Shown piece after piece: positions 34,433 to 42,967 of a stretch of 64,000 nt of DNA (positions are counted from its first letter, which is position 1; each line of letters starts with the position of its first letter). Under the pieces are notes generated by a model. That model saw only the letters and a program-made list of their open reading frames with translations, was not told where the DNA came from and ran no database searches. The position numbers were made by a program, and so were the translations under genes. The stretch is from Paracoccus aminophilus JCM 7686 (lineage in GTDB: Bacteria; Pseudomonadota; Alphaproteobacteria; Rhodobacterales; Rhodobacteraceae), in the NCBI RefSeq assembly GCF_000444995.1, contig NC_022043.1, positions 62,001-126,000 of the forward strand. The letters are read 5' to 3'.

Positions 34433-35782
34433 ATGAGCAGAAAGATCCGCCTTGGCGCATTCCTTCCCGGCGGCGGGCAGCATGTTGCGGCGTGGCGCCA
34501 TCCGGGCTCCCCCTCGGATGGCGCGACCAATCTGGCCTTTCACATCGAACTGGCCAAGACCGCCGAAAAGGGCCTGTTCGATGCCTATTTCCTCGCCGAC
34601 GGCCTTTCCGCGGGCTTTGCGGGGGGCCGGGAGGGCGGCAGTGCCAAGGCGGCGGGCTTCGAGCCGGTGACGCTCTTTGCGGCGCTGTCGGCCCATACGA
34701 AGCGCCTCGGCTTTATCGCGACGGCCTCGACGACCTATGAAGAGCCCTATCAATTGGCGCGCAAATTCGCCTCGCTCGATCTGGTGACGGGGGGCCGCGC
34801 GGGCTGGAATGTCGTGACCTCGACCGGCGACGAGACCGCGCGCAACTTTAGCCGCGATACGCAGCTGCCCCATGCCGAACGCTACGCCCGGGCGCGTGAA
34901 CATGTCGATGTCGTGCGCCAGCTCTGGGACAGTTGGGAGGACGATGCCTTCCTGCGCGACAAGGAAAGCGGGCAGTTTTTCGACCGCGACCGCGTCCATG
35001 AGATCAATTACGAGGGCGAATATTTCAAGGTTCGCGGCCCGCTGAACACGCCGCGTCCGCCGCAGGGCCATCCGGTGGTGGTGCAGGCCGGTGCCTCGGA
35101 GGACGGTCGCGATCTGGCTGCGGCCACCGCCGAAGTAATCTTCACCGCGCATCAGAACCTCTCTTCGGCGCAGGAATTCTATCGCGACATCAAGGCCCGC
35201 GCCGCAGCAAAAGGCCGTGATCCGCGCGAGATTCTGGTCATGCCCGGGGTTGCGCCCTTCATCGGTCGCACTCTGGGCGAGGCGCAGGCGAAATATGACC
35301 GGCTGACCTCGCTGATCCTGCCCGAAGAGGGGCTGGCGCTTCTCAATGGGCTCGCGGGCGGCACGCTTGATCTGACCGGCTATCCGCTGGACGGCCCCCT
35401 GCCGCCGCAGGATGTGACCGAGGGCAACAAGAGCCGTCAGGTCCTTATCCGCGAGATCGCCGACCGCCATGGCTTCACCATCCGCCAGCTTTATCAATAT
35501 GTTGCAACCGCTCGCGGGCATCTGACGCTGATCGGCACGCCCAAGACCATCGTCGATACGCTTGAGGAATGGTTCACCTCTGACGCGGCTGACGGCTTCA
35601 ATATCCTGCCGCCGTGGCTGCCGGCCGGGCTCGAGGATTTCGTGGGCCTGATCGTGCCGGAATTGCAGCGACGTGGGCTCTTCCGCACCGAATACGAGGG
35701 GCGGACGCTGCGCGAAAACCTTGGGCTCGCCCGGCCCGAGAATCCCTGGACCCGCGCTCGCAGCGCGCTTGCGGCAGAGTGA
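34433..35782 (+). CDS. FMN-dependent LLM-class monooxygenase (NtaA/SnaA/DszA group)
   Basis: A 449-residue bacterial-luciferase-type monooxygenase from ATG 34433 (MSRKIRLGAFLPGGGQHVAAW), preceded by AAGGAC. Family features are GLFDAYFLADGL, ATASTTYEEPYQLARKFASL, the GGRAGWNVVTS motif, ARNFSRD, HAERYARAREHVDVVRQLWDS and GHPVVVQAGASEDGRDLAA. The NtaA/SnaA/DszA group attacks chelators, sulfones and similar compounds using reduced FMN from a separate reductase, which is not encoded here. It heads an operon with an SsuCAB-like transporter, so it likely oxidises the imported compound, plausibly an organosulfur one. The exact substrate is unknown. Confidence 0.92.
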   Translation: MSRKIRLGAFLPGGGQHVAAWRHPGSPSDGATNLAFHIELAKTAEKGLFDAYFLADGLSAGFAGGREGGSAKAAGFEPVTLFAALSAHTKRLGFIATASTTYEEPYQLARKFASLDLVTGGRAGWNVVTSTGDETARNFSRDTQLPHAERYARAREHVDVVRQLWDSWEDDAFLRDKESGQFFDRDRVHEINYEGEYFKVRGPLNTPRPPQGHPVVVQAGASEDGRDLAAATAEVIFTAHQNLSSAQEFYRDIKARAAAKGRDPREILVMPGVAPFIGRTLGEAQAKYDRLTSLILPEEGLALLNGLAGGTLDLTGYPLDGPLPPQDVTEGNKSRQVLIREIADRHGFTIRQLYQYVATARGHLTLIGTPKTIVDTLEEWFTSDAADGFNILPPWLPAGLEDFVGLIVPELQRRGLFRTEYEGRTLRENLGLARPENPWTRARSALAAE

Positions 35783-35791
35783 GAGACAGCG

Positions 35792-36631
35792 ATGACGCTC
35801 CAAACGACCAATCCGCTTGACCTGAGCACGCTTCGCACGCTGCCGCGCCCGAGTTCGCGCCGCATGGCCGCGGTCGTGCGCGCGACGCTGGCCCGCTATG
35901 GCATCATTCTCGCGGCCTTGCTGCTGTGGGAGGTGACGGCGCGGCTGGGTTGGATCAACACCGCCGTTTTCCCCGCCCCTTCGACGATTGTCGCGGCAAT
36001 GGGCGTGGCGATCGACAAGGGCATCGTGCAACGCGATCTGGCGATTTCGCTGCAACGCTCTGGTCTGGCCTTTGGCGCGGCGGTTCTGGTCTCGATCCCG
36101 CTCGGGCTGGTCATGGGCACGCTGCACCGCCTTGAGCGCGTGCTCGACCCGGTGCTGCAGCTCTTTCGCCAATTGTCGGCGCTGGCGCTTTACCCGGTCT
36201 TCATTCTGCTGCTCGGCCTTGGCGAGACCTCGAAGGTTTTCGTGATCTTCTGGGGCACCGCCTTTCCGCTGCTTCTGGCGACGATTGGCGGGGTCAAGGA
36301 GGTCGATCACAAGTTGGTCGAAATGGCGCGCAGCTATGGCGCGAACCGGGTGCAGATCTTCCGCCGGGTGATCCTGCCCGCCGCGCTGCCCCAGATCTTC
36401 GTCGGGCTGCGGCTATCTGCGACGACCGCGCTTTTGATGCTGATCGCCTCTGAAATGATCGGCGCGAACAGCGGTGTCGGCTTTCAGGTGATGAATGCCC
36501 AATACAATTTCCAGATCGGCCTGATGTTTGGCTATATCGGCCTGCTCGCCCTTCTGGGTCTGGCCGCCAATGGCTTGATCGTCGCGCTTCAGCGCCACCT
36601 CTGCCGCTGGAACACCAAGGCCAATTACTGA
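35792..36631 (+). CDS. SsuC-like ABC transporter permease
   Basis: A 279-residue permease of the SsuC/TauC family with about six membrane helices (YGIILAALLLWEVTARLGW, AFGAAVLVSIPLGLVMG, LSALALYPVFILLLGLGE and others). The inner-membrane coupling loop is EMARSYGANRVQIFRRVILPAALPQIFVGLRL, read as two adjoining pieces. It starts ten bases after the monooxygenase stop. It would pair with the substrate-binding protein at 36661 and the ATPase at 37679, which is interrupted; without a substitute ATPase the permease would be idle. Confidence 0.92.
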   Translation: MTLQTTNPLDLSTLRTLPRPSSRRMAAVVRATLARYGIILAALLLWEVTARLGWINTAVFPAPSTIVAAMGVAIDKGIVQRDLAISLQRSGLAFGAAVLVSIPLGLVMGTLHRLERVLDPVLQLFRQLSALALYPVFILLLGLGETSKVFVIFWGTAFPLLLATIGGVKEVDHKLVEMARSYGANRVQIFRRVILPAALPQIFVGLRLSATTALLMLIASEMIGANSGVGFQVMNAQYNFQIGLMFGYIGLLALLGLAANGLIVALQRHLCRWNTKANY

Positions 36632-36660
36632 CCCCCTTTCCCCAGATAACGGATCCGAGC

Positions 36661-37653
36661 ATGTTTTTGCGCAATGTGACACGTCATGCGGCCGCTCTGG
36701 CTGCTGTAACCTTCGCCGCTCTGGCGAGCCCCGCCTTGGCCGAAGACCCCGCGACCTTCCGCGTCTTCGCCTCACGAGGCGGCATCGAGCCCCATCTTCT
36801 CGCCGAAAAGCTGGGCTATTACGACGGCACCCCGGTCCGGCTTGAGCATATCGGCTATAGCAGCGGCGGCCCGGAATCGCTGATGGCGGTGGCGGGCGGC
36901 AGCGGCGATGTCGGCTCGGCGGCGACGGCGGCGGTGCTGAACTCGATCGCGGCGGGCAATGATTTCGTGCTGGCCTATCCCAGCAACGGCATCAATGAAA
37001 ACTCGCAAAGCCACTTCTATGTCCTTGAAAACAGCCCGATCAAGGCGATCGCTGATCTGAAGGGCAAGACGATTGCGGTGAATACGCTTGGCGCGCATCT
37101 CGATTATACGGTGCGCGAGGCTTTGGCGCAGAACGGGTTGAAGCCTTCGGATGTGAACCTCGTCGTCGTGCCGGGCCCCCAGCTCGAGCAGGTCTTGCGC
37201 GCGGGTCAGGTCGATGTCTCGGCGGTCGGCTATTGGCAGACGACCTTCGACGGCAAGCTGCTCGCCACCGGCGGCGTGCGCGAGGTCTTTAACGACACCG
37301 ATGTTCTGGGCAATATCGCGGGCGGTTTCATCGTTCTGAGCAAGAAATTCACCCAAGAGCATCCCGAGGCGACCCGCGCTTTTGTCGATGGCGCGATCCG
37401 GGCCGCAGATTGGTCGCGCGAGCATCCCGAAGAGGCCAAGAAGGTCTTTGCCGAGATCCTTGAAGCCCGCAGCGAGCCGGGCGAGCTGGCGCAATACTGG
37501 CGCGGTTTCGGCCTGCGTCCGGGCGCGGTTGCCGAGAAACACGACCTCTCCTTCTGGATCGAACGGCTTGAAGCCGAGGGCTCGGTCCCGAAGGGCAAGC
37601 TTGATGCCGATGCCTTGCTGGCGGCCTCGCCCGCAGCAGCGGCGAAATCCTGA
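36661..37653 (+). CDS. SsuA-like ABC substrate-binding protein
   Basis: A 330-residue periplasmic binding protein with a signal peptide cleaved after SPALA (MFLRNVTRHAAALAAVTFAA). The fold is of the SsuA/NMT1 type: FRVFASRGGIEPHLLAEKLG, GGSGDVGSAATAAVLNSI, IADLKGKTIAVNTLGAHLDY and QVLRAGQVDVSAVGYWQ. It delivers a sulfonate-like or other organosulfur ligand to the adjacent permease, judging by family and by the linked flavin monooxygenase. The ATPase start codon lies 26 bases after its stop, in the normal operon order permease, binding protein, ATPase. Confidence 0.92.
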   Translation: MFLRNVTRHAAALAAVTFAALASPALAEDPATFRVFASRGGIEPHLLAEKLGYYDGTPVRLEHIGYSSGGPESLMAVAGGSGDVGSAATAAVLNSIAAGNDFVLAYPSNGINENSQSHFYVLENSPIKAIADLKGKTIAVNTLGAHLDYTVREALAQNGLKPSDVNLVVVPGPQLEQVLRAGQVDVSAVGYWQTTFDGKLLATGGVREVFNDTDVLGNIAGGFIVLSKKFTQEHPEATRAFVDGAIRAADWSREHPEEAKKVFAEILEARSEPGELAQYWRGFGLRPGAVAEKHDLSFWIERLEAEGSVPKGKLDADALLAASPAAAAKS

Positions 37654-37684
37654 CATGCTGATGGACCCGGAGACCACCATGCTG

Positions 37685-37693
37685 GACCTGAGC
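37685..37693. repeat. Target-site duplication, left copy
   Basis: GACCTGAGC, identical to 38748-38756 on the far side of the element. It consists of codons 3-5 of the interrupted ATPase gene. Confidence 0.95.
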
Positions 37694-38747
37694 GGCTTTG
37701 TTGCAGAAGTCCCCAGGGAGCAGGATTCACACGGGGAATCCATGGGGTTAATGGTCTGAGATGACGAGACCTGATCCTGCCCGCTATCGGACGAATAACT
37801 GGAAGAGTTACAACGAGGCCCTGAAGCGGCGCGGTTCCCTGCTGATCTGGTTGGACAAAGACATGACGTGGCTTGCGCCGAAGGCCGGTGGCAATGGCCG
37901 ACCGCCGGTGTTCAGCGATGCATCTGTCCAGTTTTGTTTGATGGTGAAGGTTCTGTTCGGGCTCCCACTTCGCCAGACGACCGGGATGGTGGCAAGCATT
38001 CTGTCGATGGCCGGTCTGGACTGGCCGGTGCCTGACTTTTCGACCCTGAGCCGTCGGCAGAAGCGCATCACGGTGCAAATATCGAACCGCCGTGCGTCCG
38101 GTCCGCTCAACCTGCTTGTTGACAGCACCGGAATAAAGTTCCTCGGGGATGGGGAGTGGCTTGCGCGTAAGCACGGCACGCAGCGTCGGCGCCAATATCG
38201 CAAGGTTCATTTGGCGATGGATACGGCCACCGGCGACATCCGTGCAGTAGAGTTCACCTCGAGCGACAAGGGCGACAGCCCCGTTCTGCCCCACCTGCTG
38301 GACCAGATCCCTGCCGATGAACAGATCGGCACCGTGACCGGCGATGGCGCTTTTGACACAAGGCGATGCCATAGCGCGATCCTCGAGCGCGGTGGAACGG
38401 CGATCATACCCATCCGCAAGAACGGGCGGCGATGGCGGGAGAACTGTCCCGCCGCCAGGGCCCGCAACGAGATCCTCAAGGCGACACAACGCCTGGGGCG
38501 GGCAGTCTGGAAACGCTGGTCAGGATATCACGCCCGAAGCCGGATCGAGGCCAAGATGAGGTGTCTCAAGTCGTTCGGGGAACGCATTGCATCACGCGAC
38601 CCGGATCGCCAAACCGCCGAGGTCCAGATCCGCGTAGCACTCATGAACCGCTTCAATGCACTCGGCACTGCCGAGATTGAACGCGTGGCCTGAACCCAAC
38701 GGGGAAAGGGGCGCGTCTGGCCGCAGCCGGACTTCTGCAACAATGCC
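37694..38747 (+). mobile_element. IS903-like insertion sequence (IS5 family), intact, 1,054 bp
   Basis: The ends are GGCTTTGTTGCAGAAGTCC (37694-37712) and its inverted copy at 38729-38747 with one mismatch. The first bases GGCTTTGTTG match the IS903 end. The flanks carry an exact 9-bp direct repeat, GACCTGAGC, at 37685-37693 and 38748-38756; 9 bp is the IS903-group duplication length. One intact transposase gene lies inside. The clean duplication points to a recent insertion. Confidence 0.95.
37761..38693 (+). CDS. IS5-family transposase (IS903 group)
   Basis: A 310-residue DDE transposase that appears intact. The first catalytic Asp is in LNLLVDSTGIKF, the second in TVTGDGAFDTRRC, and the Glu in HARSRIEAKMRC with the typical YREK-like spacing (RIEAKMRCLK). 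The N-terminal part has YNEALKRRGSLLIWLD and the VKVLFGLPLRQTTGMV block that defines the group. It fills most of the element. The stop at 38691-38693 is in the same frame as the downstream ATPase fragment, but that in-frame TGA prevents fusion. Confidence 0.95.
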   Translation: MTRPDPARYRTNNWKSYNEALKRRGSLLIWLDKDMTWLAPKAGGNGRPPVFSDASVQFCLMVKVLFGLPLRQTTGMVASILSMAGLDWPVPDFSTLSRRQKRITVQISNRRASGPLNLLVDSTGIKFLGDGEWLARKHGTQRRRQYRKVHLAMDTATGDIRAVEFTSSDKGDSPVLPHLLDQIPADEQIGTVTGDGAFDTRRCHSAILERGGTAIIPIRKNGRRWRENCPAARARNEILKATQRLGRAVWKRWSGYHARSRIEAKMRCLKSFGERIASRDPDRQTAEVQIRVALMNRFNALGTAEIERVA

Positions 38748-38756
38748 GACCTGAGC
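38748..38756. repeat. Target-site duplication, right copy
   Basis: GACCTGAGC, the duplicate of 37685-37693. The ATPase reading frame resumes directly behind it. Confidence 0.95.
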
Positions 38757-39527
38757 CGCCACCAATCGGCCCTGCGCATCCGCGATCTGAGCAAGAGCTT
38801 CGAGATCAACGGCGAGCGGCTTGAGGTGCTGCGCAACCTCGATCTCGACATCGAGCCGGGCGAAATTCTGGCGATCGTCGGCGCCTCGGGCTCGGGCAAA
38901 ACCACGCTGCTGCGGGTTCTGGCTGGGCTGGAGGAGGCCGACAGCGGCAGCATCAGCATCGACGGCGATCCGGTTTCGGGCGTTGGTCCGGGCCGCGCCG
39001 TGATCTTTCAAGAGCCACGGCTGCTGCCCTGGCTGACCGTGCTCGACAATGTGGCCTTCGGGCTTGAGATGCAGGGCCGCACCAAGCTTGCCGCGCGCCG
39101 CTATGCGGAAAGCTATCTGCGGCTGGTCGGGCTTGGCGATTTTTCCGCGGCCTATCCGGCGCAGCTTTCGGGCGGCATGGCCCAGAGGGTCGGGATCGCC
39201 CGCGCGCTGGCGGTCCAGCCCGGCATCTTGCTGCTCGACGAGCCTTTCGGGGCGCTGGATGCGATGACCAAGATCACCATGCAGGAGGAACTGGCGGGGA
39301 TCTGGCAGCGCGAGGGCGTGACCATGGTTCTCGTGACCCATGACCTCGAAGAGGCGATCTATCTGGCCGACCGAGTGCTGGTCCTGTCCCATCAGAAAGG
39401 CGGCGCGCCGCGCATACTGGAAAACCCGCTGCCGCGCCCGCGCGAACGCGCCGAAACCGGCTTTGTGCGGCTGCGCGAGCGGCTCATGCGCGAATTCGGC
39501 CTGCATTGAGCTCTGGCCGGGCGCGGT

Positions 39528-40118
39528 TTATTTGTCGAAACTGCCAAGCTTCTTGAAATCGATCCGTTCGAGCACCGGGCGCATCTTGTCAAAGCTCATG
39601 CCCTCGGCCTGAACCAGCACGCGATTGGCCAGCATGGCCGTGACCGTGTCATTCTGATCGAGCAGCGCCACCCCGTTCAAATCCACGACCTTTCCCAGCA
39701 GGGCCATCAGCTTCGGATCGCCATAGGCATTGCTTTGGGTGCCCGCGACGGGATTGTCGGCGGAATAGGTCAGGGTGAAGGCATCGCTGTCACCATTGAC
39801 ATAGGTCGCCTCGATCGAGGGCCCGCTCAGCAGCGTCGCGGCGGCGGTCGCACTGTCGTCCGTGCCGGTTTCGGTGATCTGGCGAGACCAGCCAGAGGGC
39901 GCGTCGGGTAGTGCCGCGCGCAGCTTTGCGGTTTCGATGCGGCGCAGCTCTGTGCTCGCGGTGATCAGGCTGGCGCCGGTCGCGGCGAGATCGCCCGAGC
40001 GATAGGCGCTTTGCGCGGCGTTCAAGGCATCGCTGACCGGATCGGCGCTGCCTGCGCAGGGCAGGGCCAGACTGAGCGGGATCATCAGGCAAGTGGCAAG
40101 GCGGAGATGAAAGCTCAT
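39528..40118 (-). CDS. Secreted protein of unknown function
   Basis: A 196-residue protein with a signal peptide (MSFHLRLATCLMIPLSLALPCAGSA). The mature part starts with a helical repeat-like segment (DALNAAQSAYRSGDLAATGASL, read as adjoining pieces) and has a beta-rich second half (GPSIEATYVNGDSDAFTLTYS, LLGKVVDLNGVALLDQND, RVLVQAEGMSFDKMRPVL). I do not name a family with confidence; similar small exported proteins with an amphipathic N-terminal helix pair occur in proteobacteria. Its stop is 18 bases from the convergent ATPase fragment. The GNAT gene lies upstream on the same strand, 88 bases away. Confidence 0.78.
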   Translation of the reverse strand: MSFHLRLATCLMIPLSLALPCAGSADPVSDALNAAQSAYRSGDLAATGASLITASTELRRIETAKLRAALPDAPSGWSRQITETGTDDSATAAATLLSGPSIEATYVNGDSDAFTLTYSADNPVAGTQSNAYGDPKLMALLGKVVDLNGVALLDQNDTVTAMLANRVLVQAEGMSFDKMRPVLERIDFKKLGSFDK

Positions 40119-40206
40119 GGCATTCTCCTTGCGGGCGCGTCGCTGTGGGCCGATCTGACGGGACGGCCCTCAGGCGTGGGATGAACTCGCAACGGCCCCG
40201 CAGGGT

Positions 40207-40716
40207 TCAATCACGTCGCGGCGATGCAGCGGCGAAATCGGCGGGCAGGGGATGGGACAGTACATCAAGCCCCTCGACCGCGCGCTCTTCGACCGTCCAG
40301 CCGAGCCGCTCGTAATAGGCCGAGATCGGGTTTTCCGCGCAAAGATACAGCCGCGCAGCGCCGCTGGCTTTGGCATGGGCCAGAGCCGCGCCGATCAAAG
40401 CCGCCCCGATCCCACGCCCGCGTGCCTCGGGCTCGACCCAAAGCGCGGCGAGCCACGGTGTCAGCGCCGGGCGGGCCTCGAGATCATTGGCAATGACCGA
40501 AACCGTGCCGAGAAAGCGCCCCTCGGTCAGAGCGACCAGTGTCGAGGGGATCGCCGCCTCGCCCATCGACAGGCGCGTCAGCGCGGTAACATCGGCCAGA
40601 GCATGACCATCGGCCTTCCACCAGGCTTGCCAGATCCGGTCGGCGACATCTGCCGCCTGCTCGGGGCAGTCGCGCAGATCGAGGATCTGCCAGGCGGGAG
40701 CTGTGGGATCGGTCAT
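40207..40716 (-). CDS. GNAT-family N-acetyltransferase
   Basis: A 169-residue acetyltransferase with the GNAT core: strand region GRFLGTVSVIANDLEAR, then TPWLAALWVEPEARGRGIGAALIGAAL (the acetyl-CoA loop, RGRGIG), and LYLCAENPISAYYERLGWTVEER near the end. It uses acetyl-CoA to acetylate an amine; the acceptor is unknown. Its start overlaps the stop of the patatin gene by four bases (40713-40716), so it is translated with that gene. Confidence 0.92.
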   Translation of the reverse strand: MTDPTAPAWQILDLRDCPEQAADVADRIWQAWWKADGHALADVTALTRLSMGEAAIPSTLVALTEGRFLGTVSVIANDLEARPALTPWLAALWVEPEARGRGIGAALIGAALAHAKASGAARLYLCAENPISAYYERLGWTVEERAVEGLDVLSHPLPADFAAASPRRD

Positions 40717-42539
40717 TCGTTGGGATCTTTCGGGGCAGGGCCAGCCAGCAGCCCGGCCAAGCCGCCTGCTGCGTCAAGCCGGCGCAGGGTGAATTCATAG
40801 GCCGCCGCCTCTTGAGCGCGGACGCTTTTCCAGTCGAGCAACCCCATGCCCGGCACCGAAGGCGGCATCAGCAGCAGGTCGTCGGGATGGGCGGGCTGGC
40901 GGAGTGTGCGGCTGCTGGTGACCATCATTGCGCGGCCGACGACCTCCATGATCTTCGGGAAATCCGTCGCGGAATGGCGGCGCAGCACGATCTGCCCGGC
41001 CAAACGGCGGCGCGAAGGCAGGTTCTCATAGGCGCTGCGCACGCGCCAATCTTCGTCCGGCGATAGGATCACCGCGATATTCGGGCCGGGTTTCAGCTGC
41101 CGCATGACCGCAGTCGGCACGTTGTCGATGATCGCGCCATCAACCAGCACATCGCCGGTTTCGGTGACAAAGGGCGGCAGCACGGCCGGGATCGCGGCTG
41201 AGGCGCGCACGGCCTGCCAGCACAGGCCTTGACGCAGCACGACGATCTCATTCGTCGACAGGCTGGTCGCGACTGCGAAGGCGTTGAGCGGGAGGTCTTC
41301 GAGGCGGTTCTTGCCGAATTCGACGCGCAATTCAGTGTCGAAATGGCTGTGATCGAAAACGCTGTAGAGCGGGATGTTCAGCTTGCTGAGCGAGCGCCGC
41401 TTGAGGAAAAACTCCTCGAACACGTCGAGCTTGCCCGCCATGACCGGGTTGCGCGCCATTTCAATCGCGATTGACGAGCCGATGCTGGTGCCGCCGAAAA
41501 GGTCAAAGACCGCGCCCGCATCAAACAGCGCACGCAGGACACCGATATGACCCGCGCCAAGCGCCCCGCCGCCGCCAAAGACGGCGCCAAGTGCGGTGCC
41601 GTTGAGAAAGCGCACGAGCCGCGCGAGATCGCCCGGATTGTCCAGCGCCAGATGGTGATGGAGATGCGGCGCGCGCGGGCCAAGCCAATTCGCCGTCTCG
41701 CGGATGGGGTCGCTCTGGCTTTCGCGCCAAAGCAGCAGGCTCACATGCTCTTGTCGGAAAAGCGGCAGGGCGAAGGTTTCGAGCGCGCCAAGCGCGACCG
41801 GTCCGGCGTGGCCTTCATCGGCGGCACCGATCAAAAGCAGGAAATCGCATTGGCTGAGCGCGGTGCGGTCCCAATCGGCATTGCCCTCGCCCGTGATGAG
41901 CAAAAGCCGCCCCTGCGCGCGCTCGCGCATCGCGAGCCAGTCCGAAACTGCGGCGGATTGGCTTGGATCGCGGTCGGCGGGCAGGTCGCGAAAGCCGATT
42001 GGCGCTGCATGGCCCGACTGACCCAGCGCCGCGCAGAGCTGGCGCACCAGACGTTCAGGCATCGGGGTCGCGCCCGCCTGACAGATGCCGATGGTCCCGG
42101 GCGCGCGTGGTGCCAGCGCGGGTGCGGTCGAGGTTGCCGCCGCCAGCCTGCGCCCGAAACTGCGCAGGATCGCCTGCGTGAAGGCTGGGACGCGCCGCGA
42201 CAGCTCGGCATAGGCATCGCGGTCGAGCGACATGACATCGCTGTCGCGAGTCGCGGTGACATCTGCGGTGCGGGTCAGCCCGGCGAAGAAGGCAATCTCG
42301 CCGATGGGCTCACCCGGGCCGATCTCGGCCAGCACGCGACTGCGGTCGCGCAGCACCTCGAATTTGCCGCGCAAGACGAAATAGACGCAATCGGCAGGTT
42401 CGCCTTGATGGACCAGCACCTTCCCGCGCGGCACCCGCAGGATCTGGGCCATCTGCAAGACCAGCCCGCGATCCTCGGGCGAGAGATCGCGCAGCAGTTC
42501 TTGCGCTGAGGGGGGAAGCTCGGAACTGGAAAGGGTCAT
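40713..42539 (-). CDS. Patatin-like phospholipase with cyclic-nucleotide-binding domain
   Basis: About 608 residues from ATG 42539 (MTLSSSELPPSAQELL). An N-terminal cyclic-nucleotide-binding domain covers about 20-130 (VLQMAQILRVPRGKVLVHQG, CVYFVLRGKFEVL, GPGEPIGEIAFFAGLTRTAD). A linker domain of about 150 residues follows (GTIGICQAGATPMPERLVRQ), then a patatin domain with oxyanion GGGGALGAGHIGVL, nucleophile GGTSIGSS and Asp of VDGAIIDN. This is the NTE/YchK-like architecture of an esterase or lysophospholipase controlled by cAMP or cGMP. A class III adenylate cyclase gene lies 4 kb away on the other strand, a possible source of the ligand. Confidence 0.93.
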   Translation of the reverse strand: MTLSSSELPPSAQELLRDLSPEDRGLVLQMAQILRVPRGKVLVHQGEPADCVYFVLRGKFEVLRDRSRVLAEIGPGEPIGEIAFFAGLTRTADVTATRDSDVMSLDRDAYAELSRRVPAFTQAILRSFGRRLAAATSTAPALAPRAPGTIGICQAGATPMPERLVRQLCAALGQSGHAAPIGFRDLPADRDPSQSAAVSDWLAMRERAQGRLLLITGEGNADWDRTALSQCDFLLLIGAADEGHAGPVALGALETFALPLFRQEHVSLLLWRESQSDPIRETANWLGPRAPHLHHHLALDNPGDLARLVRFLNGTALGAVFGGGGALGAGHIGVLRALFDAGAVFDLFGGTSIGSSIAIEMARNPVMAGKLDVFEEFFLKRRSLSKLNIPLYSVFDHSHFDTELRVEFGKNRLEDLPLNAFAVATSLSTNEIVVLRQGLCWQAVRASAAIPAVLPPFVTETGDVLVDGAIIDNVPTAVMRQLKPGPNIAVILSPDEDWRVRSAYENLPSRRRLAGQIVLRRHSATDFPKIMEVVGRAMMVTSSRTLRQPAHPDDLLLMPPSVPGMGLLDWKSVRAQEAAAYEFTLRRLDAAGGLAGLLAGPAPKDPNE

Positions 42540-42967
42540 CACATCCGCGGAATTGAGGGGCAGGCAGCAAGAAAACGGCAAGGTGGTCAGGCTGAACCAA
42601 ACGGATCAGTCAGTGCAGCAAAGCCCGTGGGGCGCAGGTCGTCACAGCGAAGGGGTTGCGTCGTCGTTGGTGATCCGGCGTTCTCATCTCCGCAATATGT
42701 CAGAGTTTAGGATGAGGTTTAAGCCAAGGAAATCAAACTGTGTTAAACTCTCCGACAGAAGCTGGCGATGGCGCGGAACTGTGATCTTCCAGACGCAAAC
42801 CCTCGGGTGCGGATGGCCCGCACAGCACACTTTCCCCGGGAAAACTAACTTTGTAGGGGCTGCCGGGGTCAAATGCTTTGGTCCTCGGCCCAAAGTCGCC
42901 TACACAAGCCCGAAGATGACGAATCTCAGATGCGGGTAAACCGCTTGACTGAGCGAGGGACGGACGA
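42540..42967. other. Gene-free divergent control region before the surface-protein genes
   Basis: About 430 bases between the minus-strand patatin gene and the plus-strand barrel gene. It is less GC-rich in the middle (GTTAAACTCTCCGACAG) and contains the near-palindrome TTTCCCCGGGAAA at 42831-42843. Promoters for both directions are expected here. No coding frame is convincing. Confidence 0.45.

Larger units (their letters stand above)
37679..39509 (+). pseudogene. SsuB-like ABC ATPase split by an IS element
   Basis: The gene starts at ATG 37679 behind CCGGAG (MLDLS, 37679-37693) and resumes at 38757 (RHQSALRIRDLSKSFEING) to TGA 39507-39509. Removing the element and one 9-bp duplication restores one continuous frame. 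The remainder has Walker A (GASGSGKTTLL), Q loop (FQEPRLLPWL), signature LSGGMAQRVGIARAL, Walker B (ILLLDEPFGALD) and H loop (VLVTHD). The intact part could restart only at GTG 38826, which would lack the first strand and A-loop region. The ATPase is therefore probably non-functional and the transporter crippled unless another ATPase serves it. Confidence 0.92.

Noticed and set aside
38826..39509. Treating the ATPase fragment behind the IS as an intact gene starting at GTG 38826
   Set aside because: That start would omit the first strand of the ATP-binding domain, while the original start and first five codons are visible on the other side of the element with a matching duplication.
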